A DNA stretch of 64,000 nucleotides from JAOUEA01 sp963797635. GTDB taxonomy: Bacteria; Actinomycetota; UBA4738; HRBIN12. The notes beneath the pieces were generated by a model that saw nothing but the letters and a program-made list of their open reading frames with translations, was not told where the DNA came from and searched no databases. The DNA lies in assembly GCA_963797635.1 (NCBI GenBank), contig CAWCPZ010000002.1:4737-68736 (forward strand), written 5' to 3'. Below, in pieces: positions 36,317 to 45,768 of the stretch. A program made the translations under genes and the position numbers. The stretch's first letter is position 1. The number at the start of each line of letters is the position of its first letter.

Positions 36317-36765
36317 CCGACGACGACGGTGGCCATCCTCCGCCCTCGATCCTGGTGTCCGATCGACAGGACGCCCCCCTCGACCAGGCAGCGCTGATCT
36401 CGATCGCTCGCGACACGTTGATCGCCGAAGGTCACACACAGGTGGAGCTCTCGCTCTCGTTCGTGACCGATGCCGAGATCGCCGAGCTCCACGAGCGCTA
36501 CATGGACGAACCCGGCCCCACCGACGTGCTGACGTTCCCGCTCGACGAGGACGACGTCACCGAAGAGGGGCTCCGCATGCTGGGCGACGTGGTGATCGCG
36601 CCGGCGGTGGCGGCCGCCAACAACCCCGCTGACCCCGCGGCCGAACTCCGGCTCCTGGTCGTCCACGGGGTCCTGCACATCCTGGGCTACGACCACGAGC
36701 AGGACGGTGAGCGCGCCGAGATGTGGGCGCGTCAGGAGCGCTACAGCGGGGTGGCGGCACCGTGA
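36313..36765 (+). CDS. ybeY: endoribonuclease YbeY
   Basis: 150 residues. The metal-binding motif H-G-x-L-H-x3-Y-D-H is HGVLHILGYDHEQDG. The upstream FVTDAEIAELHERYMDEPGPTDVLTFP block is also conserved. YbeY acts in 16S rRNA 3'-end maturation and ribosome quality control. It is coupled to phoH and to the transporter-like gene by four-base overlaps. Confidence 0.95.
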   Translation: MTDDDGGHPPPSILVSDRQDAPLDQAALISIARDTLIAEGHTQVELSLSFVTDAEIAELHERYMDEPGPTDVLTFPLDEDDVTEEGLRMLGDVVIAPAVAAANNPADPAAELRLLVVHGVLHILGYDHEQDGERAEMWARQERYSGVAAP

Positions 36766-38034
36766 TCGGGTGGATCGTCGTGGTCGCGCTCGTGATCCTG
36801 GGTTCGCTGATGGCCCTGGCCGAATCCGCCCTCACCCGCATCACGCGGGTGAAGGCGCTTGGCGCTGGAGGACGAGGGCCGGCGCAACGCCGCGCTGCTC
36901 GTCAAGCTCGAGACCGACCCGCCCCGCTACCTCAACTCGGTCTACCTGTGCGTCGTGCTCGTCCAGAACGGCTCGGCGATCCTGGTCGCGTTCCTCGCCG
37001 AGCGCACGTGGAGCAACAGCGTCGTGACGATCGCCTCGCTGGTGTTCGCGCTGCTGTACTTCGTGTTCGTCGAGGCGATGAGCAAGACGTTCGGCGTGCT
37101 GCACAGCGATCGCGTGGCGCTGGCGCTCTCGCCCTTCGTGTACTTCCTGGGACGGCTGTTCGCCTGGCCGACCCGCGGCCTGATCGGTCTGGCGAACGTG
37201 CTGCTGCCGGGCAAGGGCATCAAGGCCGGTCCGTTCGTCTCGGAAGAAGAGATCCGTTCGATGGCGCAGGTCGGCTCCGAGGAAGGCTCGATCGACGTCG
37301 GCGAGAAGGAACTGATCCACTCGATCTTCGAGTTCGGCGACACGATCGTGCGCGAGGTCATGGTGCCGCGTCCCGACATCATCGCCATCGAGGACGACAA
37401 GTCCCTGCGCGACGTCCAGGCGCTGGTGCTGACGCACGGCACGTCCAGGATCCCCGTCTACGACGCCGACGAAGACCTCGACCACGTCGTCGGGATCGTG
37501 TTCGCCAAGGACGTGCTGAAGTCGCTGCACCAGGGCAAGCACGACGCGCCGCTCGCCGAGGTCGTCCGCGAGGCGCACTACGTGCCGGAATCGAAGAAGG
37601 TCGCCGACCTGTTGCGCGAGATGCAGCGAGAGAAGTTCCACATGGCGCTCGTCACCGACGAGTACGGCTCGGTGACCGGCCTGATATCCCTCGAAGACCT
37701 CCTGGAGGAACTCGTGGGGGAGATCACCGACGAGTACGACCGCGAGGAGCCCGAGTTCGAGCAGGTGGGCGAGAACATCTACCGCGTCAGCGGGAAGACC
37801 TCGATCGACGACATCAACGAGCTGCTCGATGTCGAGCTGCCCGACGAGGAGTGGGACACGGTCGCCGGCCTGGTGCTCGACTGCTTCGGGCGCATCCCCG
37901 ACGCCGGCGAGGAGTGCCAGCTGGACGGGCTCACCTTCCGCGCCGAGACCGTCGTGGGTCGCCGCATCGCGAGCGTCCTCATCACCAGGACCACGGAGCC
38001 CGAGCCGGTGCTCACCGAGGTACCGTCGCCATGA
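36762..38034 (+). CDS. CorC/HlyC-type CBS-domain membrane protein (one frame break)
   Basis: About 423 residues after removing one T near 36861, restoring KALALEDEGRRNAALL. The DUF21 membrane domain lies at about 1-180, followed by two CBS domains (VPRPDIIAIEDDKSL and HMALVTDEYGSVTGLISLEDLLEELVGEI) and a C-terminal CorC/HlyC domain. Relatives bind adenine nucleotides and move magnesium or cobalt. The place between ybeY and era is conserved in actinobacteria. It overlaps cdd by four bases. Confidence 0.9.
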
Positions 38035-38444
38035 CGTCGATCGACGACGCTCGCCTCGAGGAGATGCTGGCGGCGGCGCGCGAGGTCCGCGCCCGCGCCT
38101 ACGTCCCGTACAGCGGCTTCCACGTCGGCGCCGCCCTGCTCGCGGGCGACGAGATCTTCACCGCGGTCAACGTCGAGAACGCGAGCTACCCGCTCAGCGT
38201 GTGCGCCGAGCGGAACGCGATCGCCAAGGCGATCGCGGCCGGCAGCACCGACATCCGGGCGGTCGCGGTGGTCTCGGACGCCGACACGCCCACCCCGCCG
38301 TGCGGAGGATGCCGCCAGGTCCTGCGTGAGTTCGGGAACGGGATCGCCGTGATCGCCGAGTCGGCGGACGGTTCGCAGCGCACCTTCTGGTCGATCGACG
38401 AACTGCTGCCGCACGCCTTCGGCCCGGACGACTTCCAACCGTGA
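38031..38444 (+). CDS. cdd: cytidine deaminase
   Basis: 137 residues. The catalytic zinc site is NASYPLSVCAERNAI, with the Glu proton shuttle, and the second site is PPCGGCRQVLREF. It deaminates cytidine and deoxycytidine for pyrimidine salvage. It pairs logically with deoC nearby in nucleoside salvage. Start and stop overlap its neighbours by four bases. Confidence 0.93.
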   Translation: MTSIDDARLEEMLAAAREVRARAYVPYSGFHVGAALLAGDEIFTAVNVENASYPLSVCAERNAIAKAIAAGSTDIRAVAVVSDADTPTPPCGGCRQVLREFGNGIAVIAESADGSQRTFWSIDELLPHAFGPDDFQP

Positions 38445-39328
38445 CCGGCTTCCGGTCCGGGGTGGTCGCGGTGGTGGGCCGGCCCAACGTCGGCAAGTCC
38501 ACCCTGGTCAACCGGCTGGTGGGGGAGAAGGTCGCGATCGTCTCGGACAAGCCCCAGACCACGCGCCGGGACATCCGCGCGATCTGGACCACCGACGAGG
38601 CCCAGGTCGTCTTCACCGACACGCCGGGGTTCCACAAGCCGCGGACGCTGCTGGGGGCTCGCTTGAACGACCTCGTGGGCGACGCCGTGACCGGCGTCGA
38701 CGTGATCGTCCTCGTGGTCGACGGGCACATGGGCGTCGGGCGCGGCGATGCGTTCGTCTACGCGAAGCAGGTGGCGGGCGAACCGGAGGCCACGAAGATC
38801 TGCGTGGTCAACAAGATCGACCGGCTCGCCCACACCAAGGTGGTGCCGCAGCTGGCGGCCGCCCAGGCGTTGGGGGACTGGGACGAGATCGTGCCGGTCT
38901 CGGCCGCGGTCGGTGACGGCGTCGAGGAGCTGCGGGCGGTGCTGCTCTCGCACCTGCCGGAAGGACCTGCCCTCTTCCCCGACGGCGAGATCACCGATCA
39001 GCCGCTCGAGGTCCGACTCACCGAGCTCGTCCGGGAGCAGGCCCTCGCGGTGACCCGCGAGGAAGTGCCGCATTCGGTGGCGGTGGTGATCGACGAGATG
39101 GATCGCGAGGGCAACCTCACGAAGGTGCATGCCTCGATCGTGGTCGAGCGCGATTCGCAGAAGGGGATCCTGATCGGTCACGGGGGCCAGACCCTGAAGA
39201 CGATCGGCACCAAAGCGCGGGAGCAGATGGAGCCGCTCCTGGGCACCAAGGTCTACCTCGACCTGCACGTCAAGGTCATGAAGGAATGGCAGCGCGACCC
39301 GAAAGCTCTCGACCGGCTGGGGTTCTAG
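38441..39328 (+). CDS. era: GTPase Era
   Basis: 295 residues. GTPase motifs are VVGRPNVGKST, DTPGFHKP and NKIDRL, and a C-terminal KH RNA-binding domain contains ILIGHGGQTLKTIGTKAR. Era binds the 3' end of 16S rRNA and helps assemble the 30S subunit, fitting its place behind ybeY. The GTG start overlaps the cdd stop. The stop lies near a CTAG shared in pattern with the convergent cupredoxin gene. Confidence 0.95.
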   Translation: MTGFRSGVVAVVGRPNVGKSTLVNRLVGEKVAIVSDKPQTTRRDIRAIWTTDEAQVVFTDTPGFHKPRTLLGARLNDLVGDAVTGVDVIVLVVDGHMGVGRGDAFVYAKQVAGEPEATKICVVNKIDRLAHTKVVPQLAAAQALGDWDEIVPVSAAVGDGVEELRAVLLSHLPEGPALFPDGEITDQPLEVRLTELVREQALAVTREEVPHSVAVVIDEMDREGNLTKVHASIVVERDSQKGILIGHGGQTLKTIGTKAREQMEPLLGTKVYLDLHVKVMKEWQRDPKALDRLGF

Positions 39329-39335
39329 ACGCGAG

Positions 39336-39822
39336 CTAGCCCGTGACGAAGATCGTGCCGGTCATCTCCGGGTGGATCGAGCAGTGGAACGGGTTCGGTG
39401 CCCACCGCGAGCTTCGGCTCCTTGCCCCGGTTCGCCATCGTGATCGTGGCGTCACCGTCGATCGGGATCGTGATGTTCAAGGCGTCCACGGTGAACGTGT
39501 GCGAGAAGTTGTCGCGGTTGCGGATCTCCAGGGCCTGGCCCTTCGCGATCGTGGCGCACGCCGGCTCGTAGGCGAAGTCCTCGATCTCCAGTTCCGCGGC
39601 TTCGTCGTCGGTGAGATCGACAGCCTTGGCTTCCGTGCAGTCGCCGGTGGGTTGCGGTGAGGCACTGCCCGTGGACCCGGTCGCATCGGGGGTACCGCCC
39701 ACCGTCGGGACGCTGGATGGCGCGCTGCCGGTCGGCGCGGGTACCGGTTCGTCGCTGGCGAGGCTGCAGGCACCGGCCACCAACGCCAGGAGCGCGGCCA
39801 GGGCGATCGTCCTCGTGCGCAT
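39336..39822 (-). CDS. cupredoxin lipoprotein (one frame break)
   Basis: About 161 residues after removing one base near 39395. The signal and lipobox read LLALVAGACS, followed by a Pro/Ser/Thr-rich linker and a plastocyanin-like barrel. Copper ligands are His in NFSHTF and the C-terminal FHCSIHPEM (Cys, His, Met), reached only in the shifted frame. It is a type I copper, electron-transfer-like protein on the outer face of the membrane. It has a tandem cupredoxin neighbour just upstream. Confidence 0.78.
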
Positions 39823-39850
39823 CGAACCTCCTCGGTGGTGTCGAGCCGGC

Positions 39851-40204
39851 TCAGCCGACCTCGATCGTGGCCTTCATCTGTGGGTGATACGTACAGAGCA
39901 CGGTGTAGGTGCCTGCCGCAACGCCGGAAAGATCCGCGGATCCCTGCGCTCCGGCGGCGACGTCCACGCTCACCTCGGTGCCTTCGACCGTGAAGGTGTG
40001 CGGTGCCGCGCCCACGTTGTCCAAGGTCAGGGTGCCGCCAGGGTCCACCTGCACACATGCGGGTCCGTAGGAGAAGTCGTCCATCTCGACGGAGGTGGAC
40101 GTCGTGAACGTCGAACACGCCGAGGGCTCGGAACCCGCTGCCCCACAGGCGATCCCGCCCAAGGTCAACGACAGCGTGATGATGATCGACACGGTCCGGT
40201 CCAT
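39851..40204 (-). CDS. cupredoxin (plastocyanin-like) lipoprotein
   Basis: 117 residues. Lipobox LGGIAC, then an acidic barrel. Copper ligands are His in APHTFTVEG and the Cys-x3-His-x2-Met set in LCTYHPQMKATI. The protein is intact. GAGGAGAG precedes the ATG. It lies 29 bases upstream of the frame-broken cupredoxin on the same strand, so the two may form an operon. Partner oxidase not in the window. Confidence 0.82.
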   Translation of the reverse strand: MDRTVSIIITLSLTLGGIACGAAGSEPSACSTFTTSTSVEMDDFSYGPACVQVDPGGTLTLDNVGAAPHTFTVEGTEVSVDVAAGAQGSADLSGVAAGTYTVLCTYHPQMKATIEVG

Positions 40205-40279
40205 CGGCTCGTTCCGCTCTCCTCGTTCGGCCGCCGTCAGCCTACGGGCCCGGCCTCCGAGTGCCCGTCACGTCTTCGC

Positions 40280-40285
40280 TACGAT
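40280..40285 (+). promoter_or_regulatory. -10 hexamer TACGAT, leaderless
   Basis: TACGAT ends six bases before the deoC ATG at 40292. Confidence 0.55.
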
Positions 40286-40291
40286 GGCGGC

Positions 40292-41251
40292 ATGGCCGAG
40301 GCCGCTTCCATCCAACGGCAGGACGATGCCCGCCCTGCGGTGTCCTCGTCCGAGGCGGCGCGGATCGTCGCCCGGACCACGTCGGTGGATGCCGTCGGAC
40401 TGGAGGGGCGCGCCGCGGCACTCGCGACCCGGTCGATCAAGCGGGAGTCCAAGCGGTGGGCCCTCGACCTGGTGATCCGGTGCATGGACCTCACCACCCT
40501 GGAGGGCAGCGACACGGTCGGCAAGATCGTCGCGCTGTGCGCCAAGGCCGTCCGACCTGATCCGACGCGGCCCGAGGTCCCGTCGGTGGCCGCCGTGTGC
40601 CTGTACCCACAGCTGGTGCCGGTGGCCGTGGATCAGCTCCGCGGCACCGGCGTCGCCGTGGCCAGCGTGGCGGGCGGGTTCCCGAGCGGGCTCGGCCCGC
40701 TCGATGCCAGGCTGCAGGAGATCCGCGACGTCGCCGCGGCGGGCGCCGACGAGATCGACATCGTGCTGAACCGCTCGCTGTTCCTGGGCGGCCGCTACGG
40801 CGAGGCGTTCGACGAACTCGTCGCTGCGCGAGAGGCGGCGGGGTCCACGCACCTGAAGGTGATCCTGGAGACCGGCGAGCTCGGGTCCTACGACCGGGTG
40901 CGGCAGGCCTCGATGCTCGCGATGGCGGCCGGTGCGGACTTCATCAAGACCTCCACCGGCAAGATCGGTGTCAACGCGACGTTGCCGGTCGCCCTGTGCA
41001 TGCTCGAGGCCGTCCGCGACTTCCGCGATCAGACGGGGCGCGACGTGGGGGTGAAGGTGGCGGGGGGCATCCGGAAGTCCAAGCAGGCGATCCAGCACCT
41101 CGTGCTGGTGCATGAGACGCTCGGCGATGCGTGGATGCGCCCCGAGCGATACCGGATCGGGGCTTCCAGCCTGCTGAACGACGTGTTGATGCAGCTCGAG
41201 AAGGAACGGACCGGAGCCTATGCCGGCCCGGACCACTTCACGATCGACTGA
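40292..41251 (+). CDS. deoC: deoxyribose-phosphate aldolase
   Basis: 319 residues. The Schiff-base Lys region VGVKVAGGIRKSKQAIQHL and the upstream FIKTSTGK motif are intact. DeoC cleaves 2-deoxyribose 5-phosphate to glyceraldehyde 3-phosphate and acetaldehyde. The following aldehyde dehydrogenase genes could oxidise the acetaldehyde, a sensible pathway link. The ATG is chosen from the leaderless -10 six bases upstream. Confidence 0.93.
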   Translation: MAEAASIQRQDDARPAVSSSEAARIVARTTSVDAVGLEGRAAALATRSIKRESKRWALDLVIRCMDLTTLEGSDTVGKIVALCAKAVRPDPTRPEVPSVAAVCLYPQLVPVAVDQLRGTGVAVASVAGGFPSGLGPLDARLQEIRDVAAAGADEIDIVLNRSLFLGGRYGEAFDELVAAREAAGSTHLKVILETGELGSYDRVRQASMLAMAAGADFIKTSTGKIGVNATLPVALCMLEAVRDFRDQTGRDVGVKVAGGIRKSKQAIQHLVLVHETLGDAWMRPERYRIGASSLLNDVLMQLEKERTGAYAGPDHFTID

Positions 41252-41259
41252 GGAGCATC

Positions 41260-42743
41260 GTGGCCGACCAGATCGAACCGACCGGGCCAGCAACGGCCAC
41301 GTGGGAGTACGCGAGCGCCCCCGAGTCGACCGACATCGTCCGGCTCGAGGATCGCTACGGGCTGTTCATCAACGGTGAGTTCGCCGAGCCCAAGAGCGGG
41401 CGGTGGTTCACCACGATCAACCCGGCCACCGAGGAGCCGCTCGCCGAGGTCGCCGAGGCGGGGACGGAGGACGTCGCGGTCGCCGTCGAGGCCGCCCGCG
41501 CGGCGACGGATGCCTGGCAGGGTCTGCCCGGCAGCGAACGCGCGAAGTACGTGTTCCGGATCGCGCGGCAGCTGCAGGAGCGTGCGCGCGAGTTCGCCGT
41601 GCTGGAGACGATGAACGGCGGCAAGCCGATCAAGGAATCGCGCGACGTCGACCTGCCGCTGGCGGCGGCGCACTTCTTCTACTACGCCGGGTGGGCCGAC
41701 AAGCTCGGGTACGCGTTCCCGGGGCGTCCCACGCCTCGCCCGGTCGGGGTGGCCGGCCAGATCATCCCGTGGAACTTCCCCATGTTGATGGCCGCCTGGA
41801 AGCTCGCGCCCGCGCTCGCGGCCGGCAACACCGTGGTGCTGAAGCCCGCGGAGACCACGCCGCTCACCGCGTTGCTGCTCGCCCAGGTGATCCAGGAAGC
41901 CGAGCTGCCGCCCGGCGTGGTGAACATCGTGACGGGTGCGGGGGAGACCGGCGGCGCGCTCGTGGACGCGCCCGGTGGACAAGATCGCCTTCACCGGCTC
42001 GACCGAGGTGGGCAAGGCGATCCGTCGCGCCACCGCCGGCACCGGCAAGCGGCTCACGCTGGAGCTCGGCGGCAAGGCCGCGAACATCGTGTTCGAGGAC
42101 GCGCCCCTGGACCAGGCGGTCGAAGGCGTGATCAACGGCATCTTCTTCAACCAGGGGCACGTGTGTTGCGCGGGCTCGCGTCTGCTCGTGCAGGAACCGG
42201 TGTTCGACGCGCTGCTCACCAAGCTGAAGGACCGGCTGCAGACCCTTCGGGTGGGCGACCCGCTCGACAAGAACACCGACGTCGGCGCCATCAACTCGCG
42301 CGCCCAGCTCGAGAAGATCGAGGAGCTGGTGGCGAGCGGCGTCGACGAGGGCGCCGAGATCTACCAACCCGCGTGCGATCTGCCCGAGCGTGGGTTCTGG
42401 TTCCGACCCACGTTGTTCACCGGGGTCTCGCAGTCCCACCGCATCGCGCAGGAGGAGATCTTCGGCCCGGTCCTGTCGATCCTCACGTTCCGCACGCCCG
42501 GAGGAAGCCGTCGAGAAGGCGAACAACACCCCGTACGGCCTGAGCGCGGGGGTCTGGACCGAGAAGGGTTCGCGGATCCTGTGGATGGCCCAGCGTCTGC
42601 GGGCCGGCGTGGTGTGGGCCAACACGTTCAACCGGTTCGATCCCACGTCGCCGTTCGGCGGCTACAAGGAGAGCGGGTTCGGCCGCGAGGGCGGGCTGCA
42701 CGGTCTCGAGCCCTACCTCACGTTCGACGGGAGCGCGTCGTGA
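41260..42743 (+). CDS. NAD(P)-dependent aldehyde dehydrogenase (two frame breaks)
   Basis: About 493 residues after removing an extra C near 41973 and an extra G near 42499. Motifs PWNFPMLMAAWKLAPALAAGNT, FTGSTEVGKAI, LELGGKAANIV (catalytic Glu) and GHVCCAGSRLLV (catalytic Cys) are all present. It oxidises aldehydes to acids. The start is GTG 41260 with GAGGAG upstream. It overlaps the next gene, a short non-catalytic ALDH-like gene. That pairing matches the two-domain ALDH16 layout split in two. Confidence 0.9.
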
Positions 42744-43600
42744 GCGCACGGGTGCCGGTGAAGCGCACGGCGAAGCTGTTCATCGGCGGCGCGTTCCCAC
42801 GCAGCGAGAGCGGGCGCTCCTACGAGGTGTTCGCCGACGACGGCAAGCCGTTGGCCTACGCGGCGCAGGCATCCCGCAAGGATCTGCGCGAGGCCGTGCG
42901 TGGCGGCGCGCGGGGCGTTCCCGAAATGGTCGGGCATGACCGCGTACAACCGCGGCCAGATCCTCTACCGGGTGGCCGAGCTGATGGAGGGCCGGCGCTC
43001 GCAGTTCCGCGACGAGCTGGCCGATGCCGGGGCCGCGGATCCCGGATCGCGGGGTGGACGCCGCGATCGACCGCTGGGTCTGGTACGCCGGGTGGGCCGA
43101 CAAGATCGCGCAGACGCTCGGGACGTCGAACCCCGTCGCGGGCCCGTACTTCAACTTCACGATCCCGGAGCCGACCGGCGTGGTGGGGATCGTGGCGCCG
43201 ATCGACCAGTCGCTGCTGGGGCTGGTCTCGCGACTGGCGCCGGCGATCGTGGGCGGGAACACCACGGTGGTGCTGGCCAGCGAACGGTCGCCGCTCCCGG
43301 CGGTGTCCCTCGCCGAGGTGCTCGCCACCAGCGACGTCCCGGGCGGGGTCGTGAACATCCTCACCGGCGTCACCGCCGAGCTGGTGCCGTGGCTCGCGAG
43401 CCACATGGACGTCAACGCGATCGACGTGACGGGCGTGCCCGACGAGCTGCGTGGCCGACACGGATCGCGCCGCCGCGGACAACGTGAAGCGGGTGCATCA
43501 CGCCCCGGACGCCGACCCGTTCGCCCCCGAGGCGCAGAGCCCGTACGAGATCACGGCGCTCATGGAGTTCAAGACCGTCTGGCACCCGATGGGCGCGTGA
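42740..43600 (+). CDS. ALDH-like protein without a catalytic domain (ALDH16 C-terminal-domain-like; three frame breaks)
   Basis: Only about 285 residues after removing three bases (near 42902, 43050 and 43450). The Rossmann-type part reads EPTGVVGIVAPIDQSLLGLV and GGVVNILTGVTAELVPWLASHMDVNAIDVTG. The end (SPYEITALMEFKTVWHP) matches the oligomerisation strand of ALDHs. No catalytic Cys or Glu domain is present, although the frame is followed to a clear stop. In ALDH16 such a domain is fused after an active ALDH. Here it is a separate coupled gene. It may serve dimerisation or substrate handling. Confidence 0.75.
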
Positions 43601-44077
43601 CCGGTCCAGGACTGGACTGGCGCGAGTTCTCGGCGTTGCGTCCCGACCTGGCCGATGCCGGGAAGCAGCTGCTCTATCAGTTCGGCGTGGGTCTCGCGTT
43701 CCTCGGCACGGTCCGGGCGGACGGCGGGCCTCGGCTGCACCCCTTCTGCCCGGTGCTCGATGACGGCCTGTACGCCTTCATCGTCCCGTCGCCCAAGCGC
43801 GACGATCTCCACCGGGACGGGCGCTACGCCATGCATTCGTTCCCCGCCGACGAGAACGAAGACGCGTTCATGCTCGCCGGCACCGTCAGGCTCACGGAGG
43901 ACGGCGCCGTCCGCGACCGGCTGGAAGCGCGGTACCGGCGACGAACGGTCCCAGCCGGCCACGACCGCGATGGACGACCAGGACCTGTTCGAGTTCTCGA
44001 TCGAACGGTGCCTGCTCACGCGAACGACGGGTCACGGAGACCCGTCGCCGCGGCACGTCGTGTGGAAGGCACCCTGA
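43597..44077 (+). CDS. pyridoxamine 5'-phosphate oxidase-fold protein (one frame break)
   Basis: About 159 residues after removing one base near 43940. The split-barrel flavin-binding fold is suggested by FLGTVRADGGPRLHPFCPVL, YAFIVPSPKRDDLHRDG and the C-terminal DLFEFSIERCLLTRT. Such small proteins bind FMN, F420 or haem. The cofactor and substrate are unknown. GTG 43597 overlaps the preceding stop, so it belongs to the deoC operon. It converges with the DUF2357-like gene. Confidence 0.7.
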
Positions 44078-44092
44078 CCGCCGGCTCGCGAC

Positions 44093-44623
44093 TCAGACGC
44101 TGCGGAGATCGAGCCAGGCTTGGTACACCGTTCGGTACAGCGGATGACCGGCCAGGGTCGCCGTCGGAACACCCGGAAGTCCCTTGAGGTCCCCGACGTC
44201 GTGGAGGTAGGTGGCCTGGGCCGTCGCGGCGTCCAACTCCAGCAGCATCAACAGCGCTTCGTCCTCCTCGGAGGCATCCAACGCGGCGCGGACCTCGCCG
44301 ACGGCATGCTTCACCACGCGGTTCTCGTGGATGTCGGAGGTGAGGATGCGGCGTGAGTCGTAGATGCGCTTGAGCTTGCCGTGTTCGTCCAGGTTGCCGG
44401 GCTTGCGGCGGCTGCGGACCAACTCGCGGGGCTCGGGGTGGCGAGCCAGGTCTCCGGAGGTCCAGCGTTCCTCGCGGATCAGGTCCTTGCGGTGCTCGCG
44501 CTGCAGACGCGGCAGGACGTGGACCAAGCCTGGCCGGCCGTCGCGACCGCGGACGATGTCACGGAGCACCTCGAGGGACACCGCGCTCGGCGCGACGTCC
44601 TCAGAAGTAGCTGGCGAACCCAT
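44093..44623 (-). CDS. short DUF2357-like (McrC-related) protein
   Basis: 176 residues. The diagnostic block is ILTSDIHENRVVKHAVGEV, close to the (D)-x-x-ENR-x-x-K motif of DUF2357 proteins that partner McrB-type ATPases. Family members normally run several hundred residues and end in a PD-(D/E)xK nuclease; this one stops at LYRTVYQAWLDLRSV. No nuclease motif follows in any frame before the convergent gene. The start (ATG 44623, alternative GTG 44581) overlaps the McrB-like stop, so the two are a coupled pair. Confidence 0.6.
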   Translation of the reverse strand: MGSPATSEDVAPSAVSLEVLRDIVRGRDGRPGLVHVLPRLQREHRKDLIREERWTSGDLARHPEPRELVRSRRKPGNLDEHGKLKRIYDSRRILTSDIHENRVVKHAVGEVRAALDASEEDEALLMLLELDAATAQATYLHDVGDLKGLPGVPTATLAGHPLYRTVYQAWLDLRSV

Positions 44624-45584
44624 GGGTGGCGTAGTCCTCGCGCATGAGCTCGGCCTTGCCGCGCGCCAGGGGATATCCCTCATCGCCCAGCGCCGACAGG
44701 AACCCCACCAGGGCCTCGTCCAGCCGGCCGTCGGCGCCGCGCACCCGCGGCAGCACCTTCTGGACCAACTGCTCGTCCAGGGCGGTGGGCCACTCGGTGC
44801 CCAGGTCGATCGCGGCCGCCAGGTACCCCCGGATCTCCTCCAACACGCGGAACCCGAACGGCGCGATGGGCCGCAGCGCGTCCCAGATCTTCAGGACCAG
44901 TTCCGAGTACGGCTCACCCTCCAGGTACTCCACGACGTAACTCCGCTGCAGCGGCAGCTCGATCAGCTGGGCGCGGTCGTAGACCTTGTCGGCGAACCCG
45001 TGCGTGGTCTCGTCCACGTTCACGGTGCCGGCGAACTTCAGGTTGGGGGTCAGCTCCACGGTGTGGCCGGGCGCGAGGTCGAGCCGGGCGATCCCCTCGC
45101 GCGAGCGGACCTCCATCGCCGACAGGAACCGGGAGAAGTAGTGCTCCACACGGGCCAGGTTCATCTCGTCCAGGATCACGTGGAACTCCCGAGCGCTCCG
45201 TCCCGCCATGTCGGCCGCGGTCCACTCGCGGGCCGCTTCCTGCACGAACTCGCTGAACGGCGTGTGGTGGTAGAAGCCGTCGAGCGGCGACAGGTAGCCC
45301 AGGAGGTCTTCGTTGGACGACCAGCTGGGATCGACCGCGGCCAGCTTGGGACGGGCCCCGATCGCATCGGCGTAGGCCTGGGCCAGCCAGGTCTTGCCGG
45401 TGCCGCTCGAGCCCGACAGGATCACGAACCCGCGGGTCTGCATCGCCAGGTGGTAGCGCCGAACGACATCGTCCCCGATCAGGAACGTCGGATTGGTCGA
45501 GCGGAACCGCTGGAGCACCTCGAGGAAGAGCGAGTCCGGCGCCGCGCCGAACGGCGCAGAAGCTTCCATCAATGTGTCGCTCAT
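44601..45584 (-). CDS. McrB-like AAA+ NTPase
   Basis: 327 residues. Walker A LSGSSGTGKTWLAQAYADAIG, Walker B FHVILDEMNLARVEHYFSRFL, then GTVNVDETTHGFADKVYDRAQLIEL, the sensor and Arg-finger segment of McrB-like GTPases/ATPases. No DNA-recognition domain lies N-terminal, only about 45 residues. These NTPases translocate or remodel as hexamers and drive an McrC-type partner. It starts at ATG 45584 with AGGAG six bases upstream. Next to a nuclease-less DUF2357 protein, its role may not be restriction. Confidence 0.82.
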   Translation of the reverse strand: MSDTLMEASAPFGAAPDSLFLEVLQRFRSTNPTFLIGDDVVRRYHLAMQTRGFVILSGSSGTGKTWLAQAYADAIGARPKLAAVDPSWSSNEDLLGYLSPLDGFYHHTPFSEFVQEAAREWTAADMAGRSAREFHVILDEMNLARVEHYFSRFLSAMEVRSREGIARLDLAPGHTVELTPNLKFAGTVNVDETTHGFADKVYDRAQLIELPLQRSYVVEYLEGEPYSELVLKIWDALRPIAPFGFRVLEEIRGYLAAAIDLGTEWPTALDEQLVQKVLPRVRGADGRLDEALVGFLSALGDEGYPLARGKAELMREDYATHGFASYF

Positions 45585-45756
45585 CTGACTCCTGAGGGGA
45601 AGGGGTCGGCCCGCGGATCGCTTCCCTTCCATCGGCACGAACCGCCCCAGGTCCTGAGCGCCATCTCCTATCGGTTCTCAGGGAAGCATCCCGGATCCCG
45701 GTGCCCGCCACGGAAACAACACACCGCTGCTAGGGCGCTCGTCACGTGCTGGGCGC

Positions 45757-45762
45757 TACGAT
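45757..45762 (+). promoter_or_regulatory. -10 hexamer TACGAT, leaderless
   Basis: TACGAT ends six bases before the recO ATG at 45769. Confidence 0.55.
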
Positions 45763-45768
45763 TCGCGG

